Below, one piece after another: positions 22,401 to 31,869 of a stretch of 64,000 nt of DNA (position 1 is the first letter of the stretch; every line of letters begins with the position of its first letter). The position numbers and the translations under genes were made by a program. Source of the stretch: Plasmodiophora brassicae (lineage: Eukaryota; Endomyxa; Phytomyxea; Plasmodiophorida; Plasmodiophoridae); assembly GCA_039704465.1 (NCBI GenBank), contig JASFAU010000007.1, positions 372,001 to 436,000 of the forward strand. Direction: 5' to 3'. The notes under the pieces were generated by a model that was not told where the DNA came from, searched no databases, and worked only from the letters and a program-made list of their open reading frames with translations.

Positions 22401-23063
22401 ATGTCACCCCTATCAGTCCTGTTCGTGATCCTGGGCGCTGCTGTTGCCCAGCAGAATGCCAAGATCACCATGTGGGCATCTCAGACAGATGCCGGAGGGT
22501 GTTCCCTGCCCAAGGACAGCTACGCGTTGCAGGACGCGTTCGCGCTGGGGGACGACTCGAGCCTGGGCAACCTGATCTACAAGCAGGGCAACATCGACTC
22601 GCCGTGTGGCCAGGTCTACGAGTTCACCTGCAAGGGACGCCAACCCGTCAAAGCCATTGTCGCGTCGCAGAACTTCGGCGGCGGTGCCGACCTCATTCTC
22701 AGCACCTGGAATAAGGCGACCGGCCAGTCCCCTGGTATCGCGTCCTGCAGCGTCAAGGCCACGAATATGAACCCGCTGTCGTCTAGCAGCCCCGTCTGCT
22801 ACACGCGCTCCATTTCGCAGGGCAATGGCATCATCTACTACACCAAGATCATGGTGTTGAACACGAGCGGGCGGATCGCCAGCAAGGTGGCCATCAATGG
22901 CAATCAGGGCAGCCGGTCCAGTGGCGCTTGGTTTTCGGTGGGGGGCAATATGAAGCCCAGCGACTCTGCGACGTTCACGTTCACCGATGGGAGCACGGCC
23001 AACTTCCCCCTGTCGCAGTGCAAGAACAGCGACGAGGGCAATGTCCAGATCTTCAGCGGGTAG
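22401..23063 (+). CDS. Secreted expansin-like protein, copy B
   Basis: 220 aa with signal peptide MSPLSVLFVILGAAVAQ and no intron. The first ~110 mature residues resemble the expansin double-psi beta-barrel: Cys-rich GGCSLPKDSYALQDAFALG, an SPCGQVYEFTC segment, and ADLILSTWNKATGQSPGI, the equivalent of the HxDL...F...A...GI stretch carrying the barrel Asp. The last ~85 residues resemble the beta-sandwich carbohydrate-binding half (IMVLNTSGRIASKVAINGN, SRSSGAWFSVGG, FTFTDGST). Expansins loosen cellulose/xyloglucan contacts without hydrolysis. Expected role: modifying own or host cell wall after secretion. The family call rests on pattern and layout; it could also be called an expansin/loosenin-like protein. 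Confidence 0.7.
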   Translation: MSPLSVLFVILGAAVAQQNAKITMWASQTDAGGCSLPKDSYALQDAFALGDDSSLGNLIYKQGNIDSPCGQVYEFTCKGRQPVKAIVASQNFGGGADLILSTWNKATGQSPGIASCSVKATNMNPLSSSSPVCYTRSISQGNGIIYYTKIMVLNTSGRIASKVAINGNQGSRSSGAWFSVGGNMKPSDSATFTFTDGSTANFPLSQCKNSDEGNVQIFSG

Positions 23064-23400
23064 TCATCCTAGTCTGCAAGACCATGTCCCTGCATGACCA
23101 GAGCACGTTGCCCTTCTGTGGATCGTTAGTAAATCGTTTGCACATTGCCGAATATTGTATCTGGCGAGATAGTGTCTGCACCCTAAGCTGCAGAACCCTA
23201 AAGACGCATCGAGGCGGCGGTCGTGGGGGTTCAACACCGCATTACGACGTCATATTACAATGGGCCTGTCTCGTAGCAATTCGGATGGCGTGACTGTTCC
23301 AGTCGAGCTAACGCATCAAGGGGCTCCGGGCGCAGACGGCAAGGACAGCGACGCCCACGTCGCTCATCCAGATTCCAACTGCCCCACACGTGCCGGTGAG
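23064..23400. other. Intergenic, nothing assigned
   Basis: Roughly 340 bp after expansin-like copy B. Short frames exist, but none has codon pattern, similarity or splice support. Confidence 0.3.
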
Positions 23401-24490
23401 CTAGTCGTTGGGAGCATACCCGGATTCACTGGTGCACCTGGCGGAAGTGATTCGCTTCTGGTGCCCGATAATTGAGTTCGCCTGGACGTACTCGTTGAAG
23501 CGCACCTTCGAAATCATCTCGGACACACTGTCCGCCCCGCAGGCGTTCACCACGCTACCGTCGTCTTCATCGTAAGGCAAGCCGCAACGTCCATCCCTTG
23601 TCGATCGCTTCGTAAACTGTATCGCATTCATCATTGCGACAATGCTGATCCACATCTTGCAATGCGGTGGGTTGTCATCCCTGTCATTTCGTATCGGGCT
23701 CTTGTGTGCAACTCACGAGATGCAGAAGAACACCCGACGGAACACCTTTGCACAGACAGTTGCCGCAACGACGACAGCCCTGAAACGCCCCCGTCGGCGA
23801 TTGCCACCATACGACTGCCCGCTCGCTGCCGCCCAAGTACCTGGGCAACTGTCAAGGCACGCGTGTCTTGCATAACCGGCACTATAAGCTAGGACGCTTA
23901 CAGCATCTGCAGTGACGACATTATCTGGCAAAGGCGCCTGGGTTGATTGTCGAGATCCGATGCTGACAAGTACTCCCTGCGCATCCCGCTAAGACACGTA
24001 CACCTCTATTGGATCGGGCGCAAGTACTCGTACAGCTCCTCTAGAACCAGCTGCTTCTCGAAGGCGTCCTTCTGTACAGTTTCATTTTCGTGAAACACGC
24101 TGTCGATCGCATAGGTCGTCGTGATCCATTGGCATATATATAGAGAACATGCCAGCCAATCGATATTCGAGGTCTGATTGTCCTCCGAGTATCCGCCTCC
24201 GGTCAGAAAGTCGACCATATGACCGGCTAAGTGGACGCCCCTCCAATCTTCCGGCCATACGACCATGAACGTTCTTCTGCCACAAGGGTAGGATCCAGAT
24301 CGTAGGCATGCACCGCATGTCCCAGCCTGCACACGGAGACGACAGACGTGGGACGACGAGGCGGATACTGCCTGGTGCGACCGGATCTGCAGGAGCGCTG
24401 GTAGATACCATAAGGGTCGCGCGTTGTGATGCCGATTTGTATCGCACTTGAATCATGCCCCGATATCCAAGAGCATGAGTCACGCATCAT
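23401..24490 (-). CDS. Uncertain hypothetical gene(s) between expansin copies
   Basis: The minus strand holds several fragments that may be exons of one gene: a 5' portion with DWLACSLYICQWITTTYAID and KQLVLEELYEYLRPI (about 24006-24332), a middle with GTWAAASGQSYGGNRRR, and a 3' portion ISIVAMMNAIQFTKRSTRD ... VSEMISKVRFNEYVQANSI ending at 23401. I could not join them with consistent phases, no family is recognised, and part may be non-coding. Listed so that the 1.1-kb interval is not read as empty. Confidence 0.25.
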
Positions 24491-24581
24491 GAACAGTGAC
24501 GTTGTTCGTTGCGGAACGAGACAGTTCTGCCCCTGTTTCCATCACATCAATTCTCGCCAGCGAATCAGCACATCGAAAGAA

Positions 24582-25253
24582 ATGCATCTGTTGCCGTCGA
24601 CGGTGGTGGTCATTCTGGGCGTTGCTCTTGCACAAGATCACGCGAAGCTGACCATGTGGGCGACCCAGACCGACGTCGGTGGGTGCTCCTTGCCGAAGGG
24701 CGATTACGCGTTACAGGACGCGTTCGCGTTGGGCGACGACCCGAGTCTGGGTGAACTGATCTACAAGCAGGGCAACATTGATTCGCCATGCGGCATGGTC
24801 TTCCAGATTTCCTGCGATGGACGGGAACCCGTCAAGGCCATTGTCGCCTCGACGAACTTCGGCGGGGGCGCCGACCTCATTCTCAGCACCTGGGACAAGG
24901 CGACCGGCCTGTCCCCTGGCATCACTTACTGCAGCGTCAGCATGACGAATGAGAACCCGCTGACCGCCAGCGTCCCGGTCTGCTACACGCGCGCCGTTTC
25001 GGAAGGGAACGGCATCATCTACTACACCAAGATCACGGTGATGAACACGGGCGGCCGCGTAGCCAGCCAGGTATCAATCGGCGGCAACACTGGCAGCCGC
25101 TCTAGCGGCGCCTGGTTCCAGGTGAGCGGCCAGATGAGCCCGAGCGATAACGCTGCGTTCACGTTCACCGATGGCACCACCCTCGATTTTGCCCTGTCCG
25201 ACTGCTTGACCAGCAACGAAGGCGACGTCCAGATCTTCGGTGGGTCGTCGTAG
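24582..25253 (+). CDS. Secreted expansin-like protein, copy C
   Basis: 223 aa, intron-free, with signal peptide MHLLPSTVVVILGVALAQ. It shares the two-domain layout of copy B (barrel: GGCSLPKGDYALQDAFALG, DSPCGMVFQISC, GGGADLILSTWDKATG; beta-sandwich: VMNTGGRVASQVSIGGN, SSGAWFQVSG, FTFTDGTT). Similarity to copy B is uniform along the length and closer at protein than at silent positions, consistent with an older duplication under selection. The start is the ATG at 24582, directly before the hydrophobic leader; an upstream in-frame ATG at 24426 would bury the signal peptide and is rejected. It lies in the same orientation as copy B and opposite to copy A. Confidence 0.7.
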   Translation: MHLLPSTVVVILGVALAQDHAKLTMWATQTDVGGCSLPKGDYALQDAFALGDDPSLGELIYKQGNIDSPCGMVFQISCDGREPVKAIVASTNFGGGADLILSTWDKATGLSPGITYCSVSMTNENPLTASVPVCYTRAVSEGNGIIYYTKITVMNTGGRVASQVSIGGNTGSRSSGAWFQVSGQMSPSDNAAFTFTDGTTLDFALSDCLTSNEGDVQIFGGSS

Positions 25254-25971
25254 TGCCCCAGCGGAACCTGTCTAATAGACAAATACCGTATGTTCAAAGA
25301 CGTCGTTCGACAGCTCTTGGGCAGGTCTGTCTCAAGTAATAAGACATCCGTGACGCGCAGGCGCTCGACCTGATTGCCCACTCGAGAAGCAACATGAGCG
25401 GGAACGTCACCATGATCAACGCCGTTGCACTCGGCGGTGCAGCCGAAAACCGACTCTGCGGCATCGGTCGAAGGACAATTCAGCATGGAATTGTGGCTGG
25501 TCCACGTTCGGCTTGGCAAGCGAAGCAACCACTTCGATCTGGCGATGCCTTGGGCGTACCACCGAATTCCACCAGTGCTGATTCATGTTGCACGGAATAA
25601 CGTTATGCTGACCGTCGTTGCTCTCCACGGGAGTCCCCCTGAGCTTCGTCCTGTTGCTGATCGCCGAGTCCGAGTTAGTGCTGTGTCGCCGCAGTCACTC
25701 CAGTCGAGTACTCCTGCGTTGCTGATGTCATCATCATGGTTGCTTCAGGGTCCTGGTTGCTGTCATGGCCATGGTTGTGGTTGTATTCTCTGCGTCTCCC
25801 TGTTTTCCGGGTCTCCGTTCGGCGCACAGTGGAGAACAAACGGGTGAACTCTGCAGCGCGGGAGGCCACCGGTTGTTTTGACTGGCGGCATTTTTAGTGG
25901 GCACGAACGAGCCCACCAGACCACCACTCACGAAGCCAAAAGAGGAGACGTTACCCCTGATCGGACCCCGC
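25254..25971. other. Intergenic, no supported gene
   Basis: About 700 bp between expansin-like copy C and the first palindrome. Short frames on both strands lack codon bias, splice logic or similarity. The first palindrome marks the right edge. Confidence 0.35.
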
Positions 25972-25994
25972 GAACGTACAATTATTGTACGTTC
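25972..25994. repeat. 23-bp palindrome P1 (outer left)
   Basis: Perfect odd palindrome: half-site GAACGTACAAT, one central T, then its exact reverse complement. The same site recurs near 26207, 28129 and 28193, bracketing the SAP/nuclease gene. Confidence 0.9.
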
Positions 25995-26180
25995 AACTTT
26001 GACCCATCGGAAATTTTTTGTGTCTTGACGAAAATCGCCGTTGTTTCTCCCTGAGATAAACAGCGTCCCACACAGTATGCCTTTGAAAGAACGAGGAAAT
26101 TACATCACTGGTAAAGAAGGAACTCGATGTCGAAAATTGGCCAAATCAGGTCACCCCGGGGTCGGCTTATTTTAGCTATC

Positions 26181-26229
26181 GTACAACTATTGTACGCTCA
26201 AGGGGGGAACGTACAATAATTGTACGTTG
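26181..26229. repeat. Palindrome pair P2' (degenerate) and P2 (inner left)
   Basis: P2' is an imperfect copy whose core GTACAACTATTGTAC lies at 26181-26195, ending with the GCTC variant also found in P4. Eleven bases on, P2 at 26207-26229 is a copy of the 23-bp site with central A and one end mismatch. Both lie directly downstream of the 3' end of the SAP/nuclease gene. Confidence 0.85.
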
Positions 26230-26273
26230 GGAATGCGGTGACAAATGAGTGAATTGGAAAGAGTTCATTGAGT

Positions 26274-27934
26274 TCAAACAGATCCGATTGATCGCTTACG
26301 ACCCCGGCGGCTTGACTGTGCGGGCTCTTCTCGCCTGCGAATCGTCCTGGACGAGTGGAATAACTCGTAGCAGGTTTTCTGGTTGCGACTGTGCTTGGTC
26401 GAGCACAGGTTGACCGTGCAGGATTGGCAATAGCTCGTGGTACGGCCACCGCAGACGACACACGAACGAGATGGCCCGCTCCCCGACCAATGGGTAAGGT
26501 CGTTGCTGATGGTCAATCGGAACGTTGCCATGTCTGCCCTGTTAAAGAAGCCGAGCTTGTTGTAGCGCGGTACGCGCGGAGGGTCCAGACCGCTCGGCCT
26601 GGCAATGCAGGCTTCTCCCACGACGAGTTCTCCCGACGTCATTCTCTGCGAGGGCACCCAGTGTGTGGCGACGTCACAGAGGAAGTCGCGAATGATTTCT
26701 GGTAATTGAGGAACGCCTTCCACTTATGATAGCTGCTGAAATCGGAGCACATGTCCGAATTCAGAAGCAGGTGATGTAGCATGTGGGCGTTCAGCAACGA
26801 CGACATGATAAACCGGACGTTAATGAAACCTCTCGGCGTCAGGGACCGGAAGTCGACCTTGACGTTCTTCAGTTGCCGCGATACGACATCCTGGCCGCCT
26901 TTGCAGTGGTTCCACATGGACACCACGTGGGGAACAACGTCGTGGAGAGGCGGAAGCGCTTGACCTTCCTCCCTTCGTTTCAGTATTGCACTCGCGAGAT
27001 CGCGCCAAAGCGTGAACGTTGATGCGTCAACAGCATGACCGAAGACGTGCGGCGGATAGCTTGCAAGTGCTCTTTCCGTCAGCAACGGCTGCAGTTCGGC
27101 ATCTAGGCGGGCGATCATTGCTTGGTACTGCTGCAGACATTCCGGGCTGAACGATACAAGCGCCGCGTAGACGATCGTTTGGCCTGATGCATTAACGAAC
27201 GAACAGCGCTGTGTTGCACGTTGTCGTCGCGCAGTGGTGCAGCAACTGTCCACGATACGCGGCCGTCCAGACGGTCGTCTTGAACAGGGAGAGCAAGCGT
27301 CGTCGAATTCGAACATGCGACAGCTGTCACCGACGATGTCCCTGGCGCTCTGCAATCGCGATCTGGCCTCGCGTTCCGTCGAGTTCTCCGTCGCCGTCTT
27401 GAACTCAATCACGCAGACAAGCGACGATACAACGACGTCATCGACGACTCTGTGGAGAACAGTGGCCCCATCGATGGACGTCGCCAGAACGGGAACTTCG
27501 CGGCTCTGAAGGAGACCGCGATGAACGATTTCGCCGTTCGCGACAGACCAACCGCTGCCGTATATGTCCATCCAGGAAGAAAGCGCCGTCGAGATGTGAA
27601 CCTCGTTGGCGGATCCCACTTTCATTCCTGGGCTTCGAACGGGCTTCATGAACCATAGCTTCAGCAGCTTGGTCATGAGCTTGACGCTGGCCATCGATTC
27701 GAAAATGCGGTCAACCAGTACCGGCTTGGGGGCGGACGAGACACGCGTTAAGTTCAGGGACGCCGCCAAGTCCTTCAGCTCATGGACGGTCTTTGCGTTA
27801 AGCTCGTCTCGAGTAAACTCAACGATCGGCGGTTCCTCGGCGTCATCAGCAATGTCAATGTACAGGCTGTGCAGAAGCTCAATATCTCCTTCAGTGAGCG
27901 ACCGAGCGAATGCACGGACGACAGCTGCTGCCAA
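26274..27934 (-). CDS. SAP + PD-(D/E)XK-like nuclease + piggyBac-type zinc cluster protein (putative transposase), frame broken
   Basis: The main frame (26639-27934) begins MAAAVVRAFARSLTEGDIEL. A SAP-like DNA-binding motif (LNAKTVHELKDLAASLNL, ~residues 45-75) precedes a region with SANEVHI, LATSIDGATV and VCVIEFKT, spaced like the E...D...ExK residues of PD-(D/E)XK nucleases. Then follows a helical part (FINVRFIMSSLLNAHMLHHL). At about 26715 the reading shifts by one, without a usable intron, into a second frame (26274-26723). That frame has LPEIIRDFLCDVATHW and a Cys cluster C-x2-C ... C-x2-C-x4-LC ... C-x3-FH, the pattern of the zinc-binding tail of piggyBac-family transposases. No DDE triad is seen. 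Function as a transposase or selfish nuclease is inference. The flanking palindromes are the strongest contextual evidence. Confidence 0.55.
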
Positions 27935-28128
27935 AGTCGATGTGACCTTCGAGCAGCCAGTGCGAACGATGTGCGCTCACACCGACTCGACAACCACAGA
28001 ATGGAGAAGCCCAGTTTTCTGCGGGGGCTAAATATAACGTGCATGCTGGCGAGTGATCTGATTTACTGTGCACACAACGCTGTGGTTCCTTCACAATCCA
28101 GCTTTGAAAATTGCAGGATTTGGCCAGC

Positions 28129-28215
28129 GAACGTACAATAATTGTACGTTCGCCTCAATTGGGCTCAGGTCCGTGATTGCCCAAAAATGCGCGAACGTAC
28201 AATTATTGTACGCTC
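28129..28215. repeat. Palindrome pair P3 and P4 (right side)
   Basis: P3 (28129-28151) is a perfect 23-bp palindrome with central A. P4 (28193-28215) has central T and one mismatch in its right end. Spacing between them is 41 bp. They lie upstream of the SAP/nuclease start and ~135 bp before lipoxygenase 1, so they could also act as regulatory sites for either gene. Confidence 0.9.
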
Positions 28216-28349
28216 CCGCGATCACGTGCCTGGCGCCTTGGAGTCTCGGCTGTTGAGGGCCGCGGCGTCGACGGCTTCGGTGGATCGTTTGCGGCGTACA
28301 AAACGCGTCTGGGCCGTGATTCGGTTGGCGAGTGAACAGGCCGGTTGTC

Positions 28350-31278
28350 ATGGCGTCGCGTGAAGCGTACACGATCACGATCAAGACCGGCGAGCGACTA
28401 TTCCTGGCGAGCGATGCGCGCCTGGAACTCGTACTGTACAGCAGCGACGGTCGGCATGAAGCGGGGCCGTTCCGCCTGAAATCGCCCTGGAGTCTCGTCG
28501 AGCGACACCATGGCAATGCAACGGAAATCTATACGTTCGATGACATGTAGGGGAAGTGTCGCTGGTTTCATGAATGAACGTCTTAGCGATCCCGAACAGG
28601 AAGAATATCGGGGACATTGCCGCTGTGAAGTTGACATCGAGTCGGGGGCTACGCCCAATCTTCAACTCGCTGTTCATCAACCAGATCCAGGTACTGTATA
28701 TCGCGACCGGTGAAACGGCGATTCTAAGCAGCACGTCTAGGTCCGACAAACGGCTCGTGGTATCGAGACGGTCATTCCTGTCTATTCGTGGATCCGTCCG
28801 GGAACAGAGCGCTACTTCTTCGGGGGCGACGGCAGGATCCCCAACGACCCTAGGCTGCCATCCCGAATCAAAGAGTATCGCGCTGCTGACATAGCCTTTC
28901 AAGCGACGATCTATAACAGCGCGACGTTTGCTCGGATTCCTGATACTCCTGTTGGGTTGTGCAGTAACTGTGAGTCGGCATGATCCCCAAGCGTTGCTCC
29001 TACGTGACACCAGGTGGTAGACCTTTCGTTGCCGATGGACGAGCAGTTTGATAGCATCAAGGCGACAATGGTTTCGCGATGTCCTTTGCAGCTGGTTGAG
29101 CATTGACAAACTCCTTGCTAGGTGTTCACCAGCGTTATCTCGACGATGGTTGAGCAGGAGTACACGCAGGTGCTTAACGGTGGAAGCGGAAGTTGGGACA
29201 GCTACGACGAGATCAAGGAGCTATTCGGCTCCAACGGACGGTTGCTTTCCAACGTTGCTGTAGGTCGGGTTTGCAGCTCCTTCATGCCCAGATCGCTAAC
29301 TAGGTTGCTCTTCAAAGCGTAATTGGTACACGGACGAGACGATGGGCAAGCAGTACTTGAACGGAATCAATCCATATTTGATCAAACTTGTCAAGGTACC
29401 GCCGATGACAATTTCGTTGCTCTACGCGGCCAACTTTCTAATGACTTCCTTTCAGGGATCGTTCCCTTCCGACTTCCCAGTGTCTGAGAAGACGCTTTCT
29501 TCTAAGGTCGCTGTTCTTCAGGGGAAGAATATTCACAGCGAAATTGCCAGTGGCAAGTTCTGCTACCTAGATTACCATCCAATGTTGGGCGAATTAGTTG
29601 ATGTGCTCAACAAAGAAAGGGCCGCGAAGAAACCTGTAGGCCTCATTCCCACGAATATGCATTTCCCATTTTAAGGTGACGGTTAGGGAATGAGTGACCG
29701 CTACCTGGCGGCACCTTTCTGCCTGTTTTACTACGTCGATGCTGTTCGCACAATTGTCCCGGTAGCTATCCAACTCAAAAAGGGTGGGAAAACCTATTAC
29801 CCAACAGCCGCAGACGATTCGGATGTCGCCAAGAATGAATGGTGAGCCTCTCAATCTTTGAATATTTCGATTACTGGGGACTTATCGCGATGACTAGGAT
29901 ACTGGCAAAGATCTGGGTTAATGCTGCCGATGCGCAGGTTACCTTCATGTCTGGCATGCGATAGTGCTGTTCTGTTCTCAGACGAGCACCGTTATAGATC
30001 CACCAGCTGGTGACGCACTTCATGAGCAAACATATGATTACGGAAGCGTTCGCGCTTGCCACGCATCGAGCTTTGTCCCCTGCGCATCCGCTGATGCGGC
30101 TTCTCAAACCGAACCTCCTCTCCACAATGGCTATCAATGCACTTGCCCGACAAAGGTATTTGTTATTACGCGCTTATGAAGGCACATTCGTCAACGTGGT
30201 ATCCAGGCTTCTACCACAAATCCAAGATCTGTTTTCAATCGGTACGCTCGTCCAAACGAGCACGTGCGTTTCTCGTGGGCTACATAGGAATCTAACCGCC
30301 TGTCAGGCGATCAAATGATACCTCTAGTCCAGCGAGCGTTCTCGTTCTGGACCGTGGAGTCAATGTCTCCAATTGTTTGTCTGGAAACGAATGGATTCGA
30401 CTCAAACACGAAGTCGCCTCTTGTGGACGAAGAGGGAGTCTACCCTTGGCGAGAAGACGTTCTTCTTGTGTACGATGCTATCAAGTCGTTCGTCACTGAA
30501 TACGTACATATATACTACAAGGGTGACGATAAACTGGTTGCTGGAGACAATGGTACGTGACAAACCTTCACTGTTCTCATGCATACTTACGTCCGCTCAG
30601 AGCTCAGCTCGTGGCGTAACGAACTGTTGGCGGTTTTGCCAGGGAAGTCTATTCCCGAAATCAACTCGCAGAAGGTTGTCATTGAACTTGTGACGAACCT
30701 GATTTACACGGCAAGTGCAGGGCACTCTGCGATCAACTTCAACCAATATGGTTTGGTTCTACATGGTGCTGCCTGTTTCGTTATGCTGACTGTGCGTGTT
30801 CCTATAGAGTACTACAGCTTTATCCCGAACCATCCAGCCAGGATGCGTCTTCCCATTCCCGAGGAACTTGGCAAGCCAATTACGACCCAGGTCATTCTGG
30901 ACTCATTGCCAAACAAGACGCAATCGGTCCAGTCGATGGCCCTGGCTAAATCGTTATCTGAATATTCAAACAACGAAGTCTTCTTGGGAAAGGTCAGTTG
31001 CAACGTATTGATGCCGGATTGCTCCCACATTGAATGAGTCGTTTGCAGCCGGCGCAGGATACATTACATTCCGATAGGTTTGTTGGTGCCTGCTCGAATC
31101 CGTACGCTGACCTCTGACATCATTACGTAGCGGAGCGCGAATTACTCTGGAGCATTTCGTTGGGCGACTGGAAGAAATCCAGGAAACCATCAAGGCACGT
31201 AACAACTGCGAGCCAAGGAAACAAGAGCCGTATGTCTGGCTGATGCCTCACATGATCACCAATTCTATCGCGATTTAG
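28350..31278 (+). CDS. Lipoxygenase 1 (PLAT domain + LOX catalytic domain)
   Basis: Dioxygenates polyunsaturated fatty acids to hydroperoxides. Sixteen exons with fifteen introns of 48-65 bp give 702 aa: 28350-28546, 28600-28690, 28741-28969, 29021-29070, 29122-29259, 29318-29395, 29456-29635, 29687-29841, 29898-29937, 29998-30155, 30207-30241, 30307-30552, 30601-30750, 30808-30992, 31049-31077 and 31131-31278. The N-terminal PLAT/C2-like barrel begins YTITIKTGERLFLASDARLE. The catalytic domain has YTDETMGKQYLNGINP, RYLAAPFCLFYY, LAKIWVNAADAQ and the iron site: His388 and His393 (HQLVTH), His574 and Asn578 (GHSAIN), and a C-terminal Ile702 (ITNSIAI). All ligands are present, so activity is expected. 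The paralogue at 46322 has the same exon plan. Confidence 0.93.
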
Positions 31279-31869
31279 TTGGCCGAATACGGCCCCCCTT
31301 GTACGTACAGTACAGGGGGCGCTATGAGCCTGCGTGTAGTTCAGGCTAACACTAGTAAACCCTTCTGCTGGCGCAGTCGTGCTCTGTGTCCGTGTTCCAC
31401 TAGTGGTCCGCTGGTCAGCAGCAGCGACCTGTCAGGGGGGCAATTAGAGACTCTCTTAGTGCTTGCGACCTGCCCGCACGTTCATGGCACATGCTTACGG
31501 AATCATACCAGTGACAGGATCCACTGTTCTAGACCGCTGTTGAGTGTGCCTGATGAGCGTTTGGGCAAAGAGGGACACTGGGGCCGTATCTACAGTCACA
31601 AAGAAGTTGCTGAAACAGGTCAACTAAGTGGCGTCTGTGTGCACTTGCCTGCTTTCTACCAATACTTGCTTCAGTCATCACCTACGAAGACACACCCACA
31701 AGCCGCTTGCACGGGCGAAGCAGTGCAATTTATCGAAATGGGATGCTACTTCGAATTGAAATGAGAATGAGTCGTTGGGATGACGCCCATGCACTCGCGC
31801 AGCTTCAGAACCTTTCGAGGAACACAACACTTATGCAACCTTGGACCTTCCGAGCGTCCCTGGAATAGA
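31279..31869. other. Intergenic after LOX1; weak 161-aa frame only
   Basis: A plus-strand frame of 161 codons from 31279 to 31764 has a mixed composition and no recognisable domain; I do not call it. The segment around 31834-31866 matches, with one indel, the reverse complement of sequence near 37486-37518. Confidence 0.35.

Noticed and set aside
25972..28215. CRISPR array
   Set aside because: The repeats are few, irregularly spaced palindromes around a eukaryotic gene, without spacer-sized regular intervals.
26100..28300. TTAA target duplications expected for a true piggyBac element
   Set aside because: No TTAA flanks or piggyBac-type terminal repeats were found at the palindrome edges, so classification as piggyBac proper was not made.
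28350..31278. First reading as a cytoskeletal (CYFIP-like) protein
   Set aside because: Joined exons show the PLAT barrel, HxxxxH, H-x3-N and terminal Ile of lipoxygenases, which settles the family.
31279..31764. 161-codon frame after LOX1
   Set aside because: No domain, no splice context and mixed composition; more likely intergenic.
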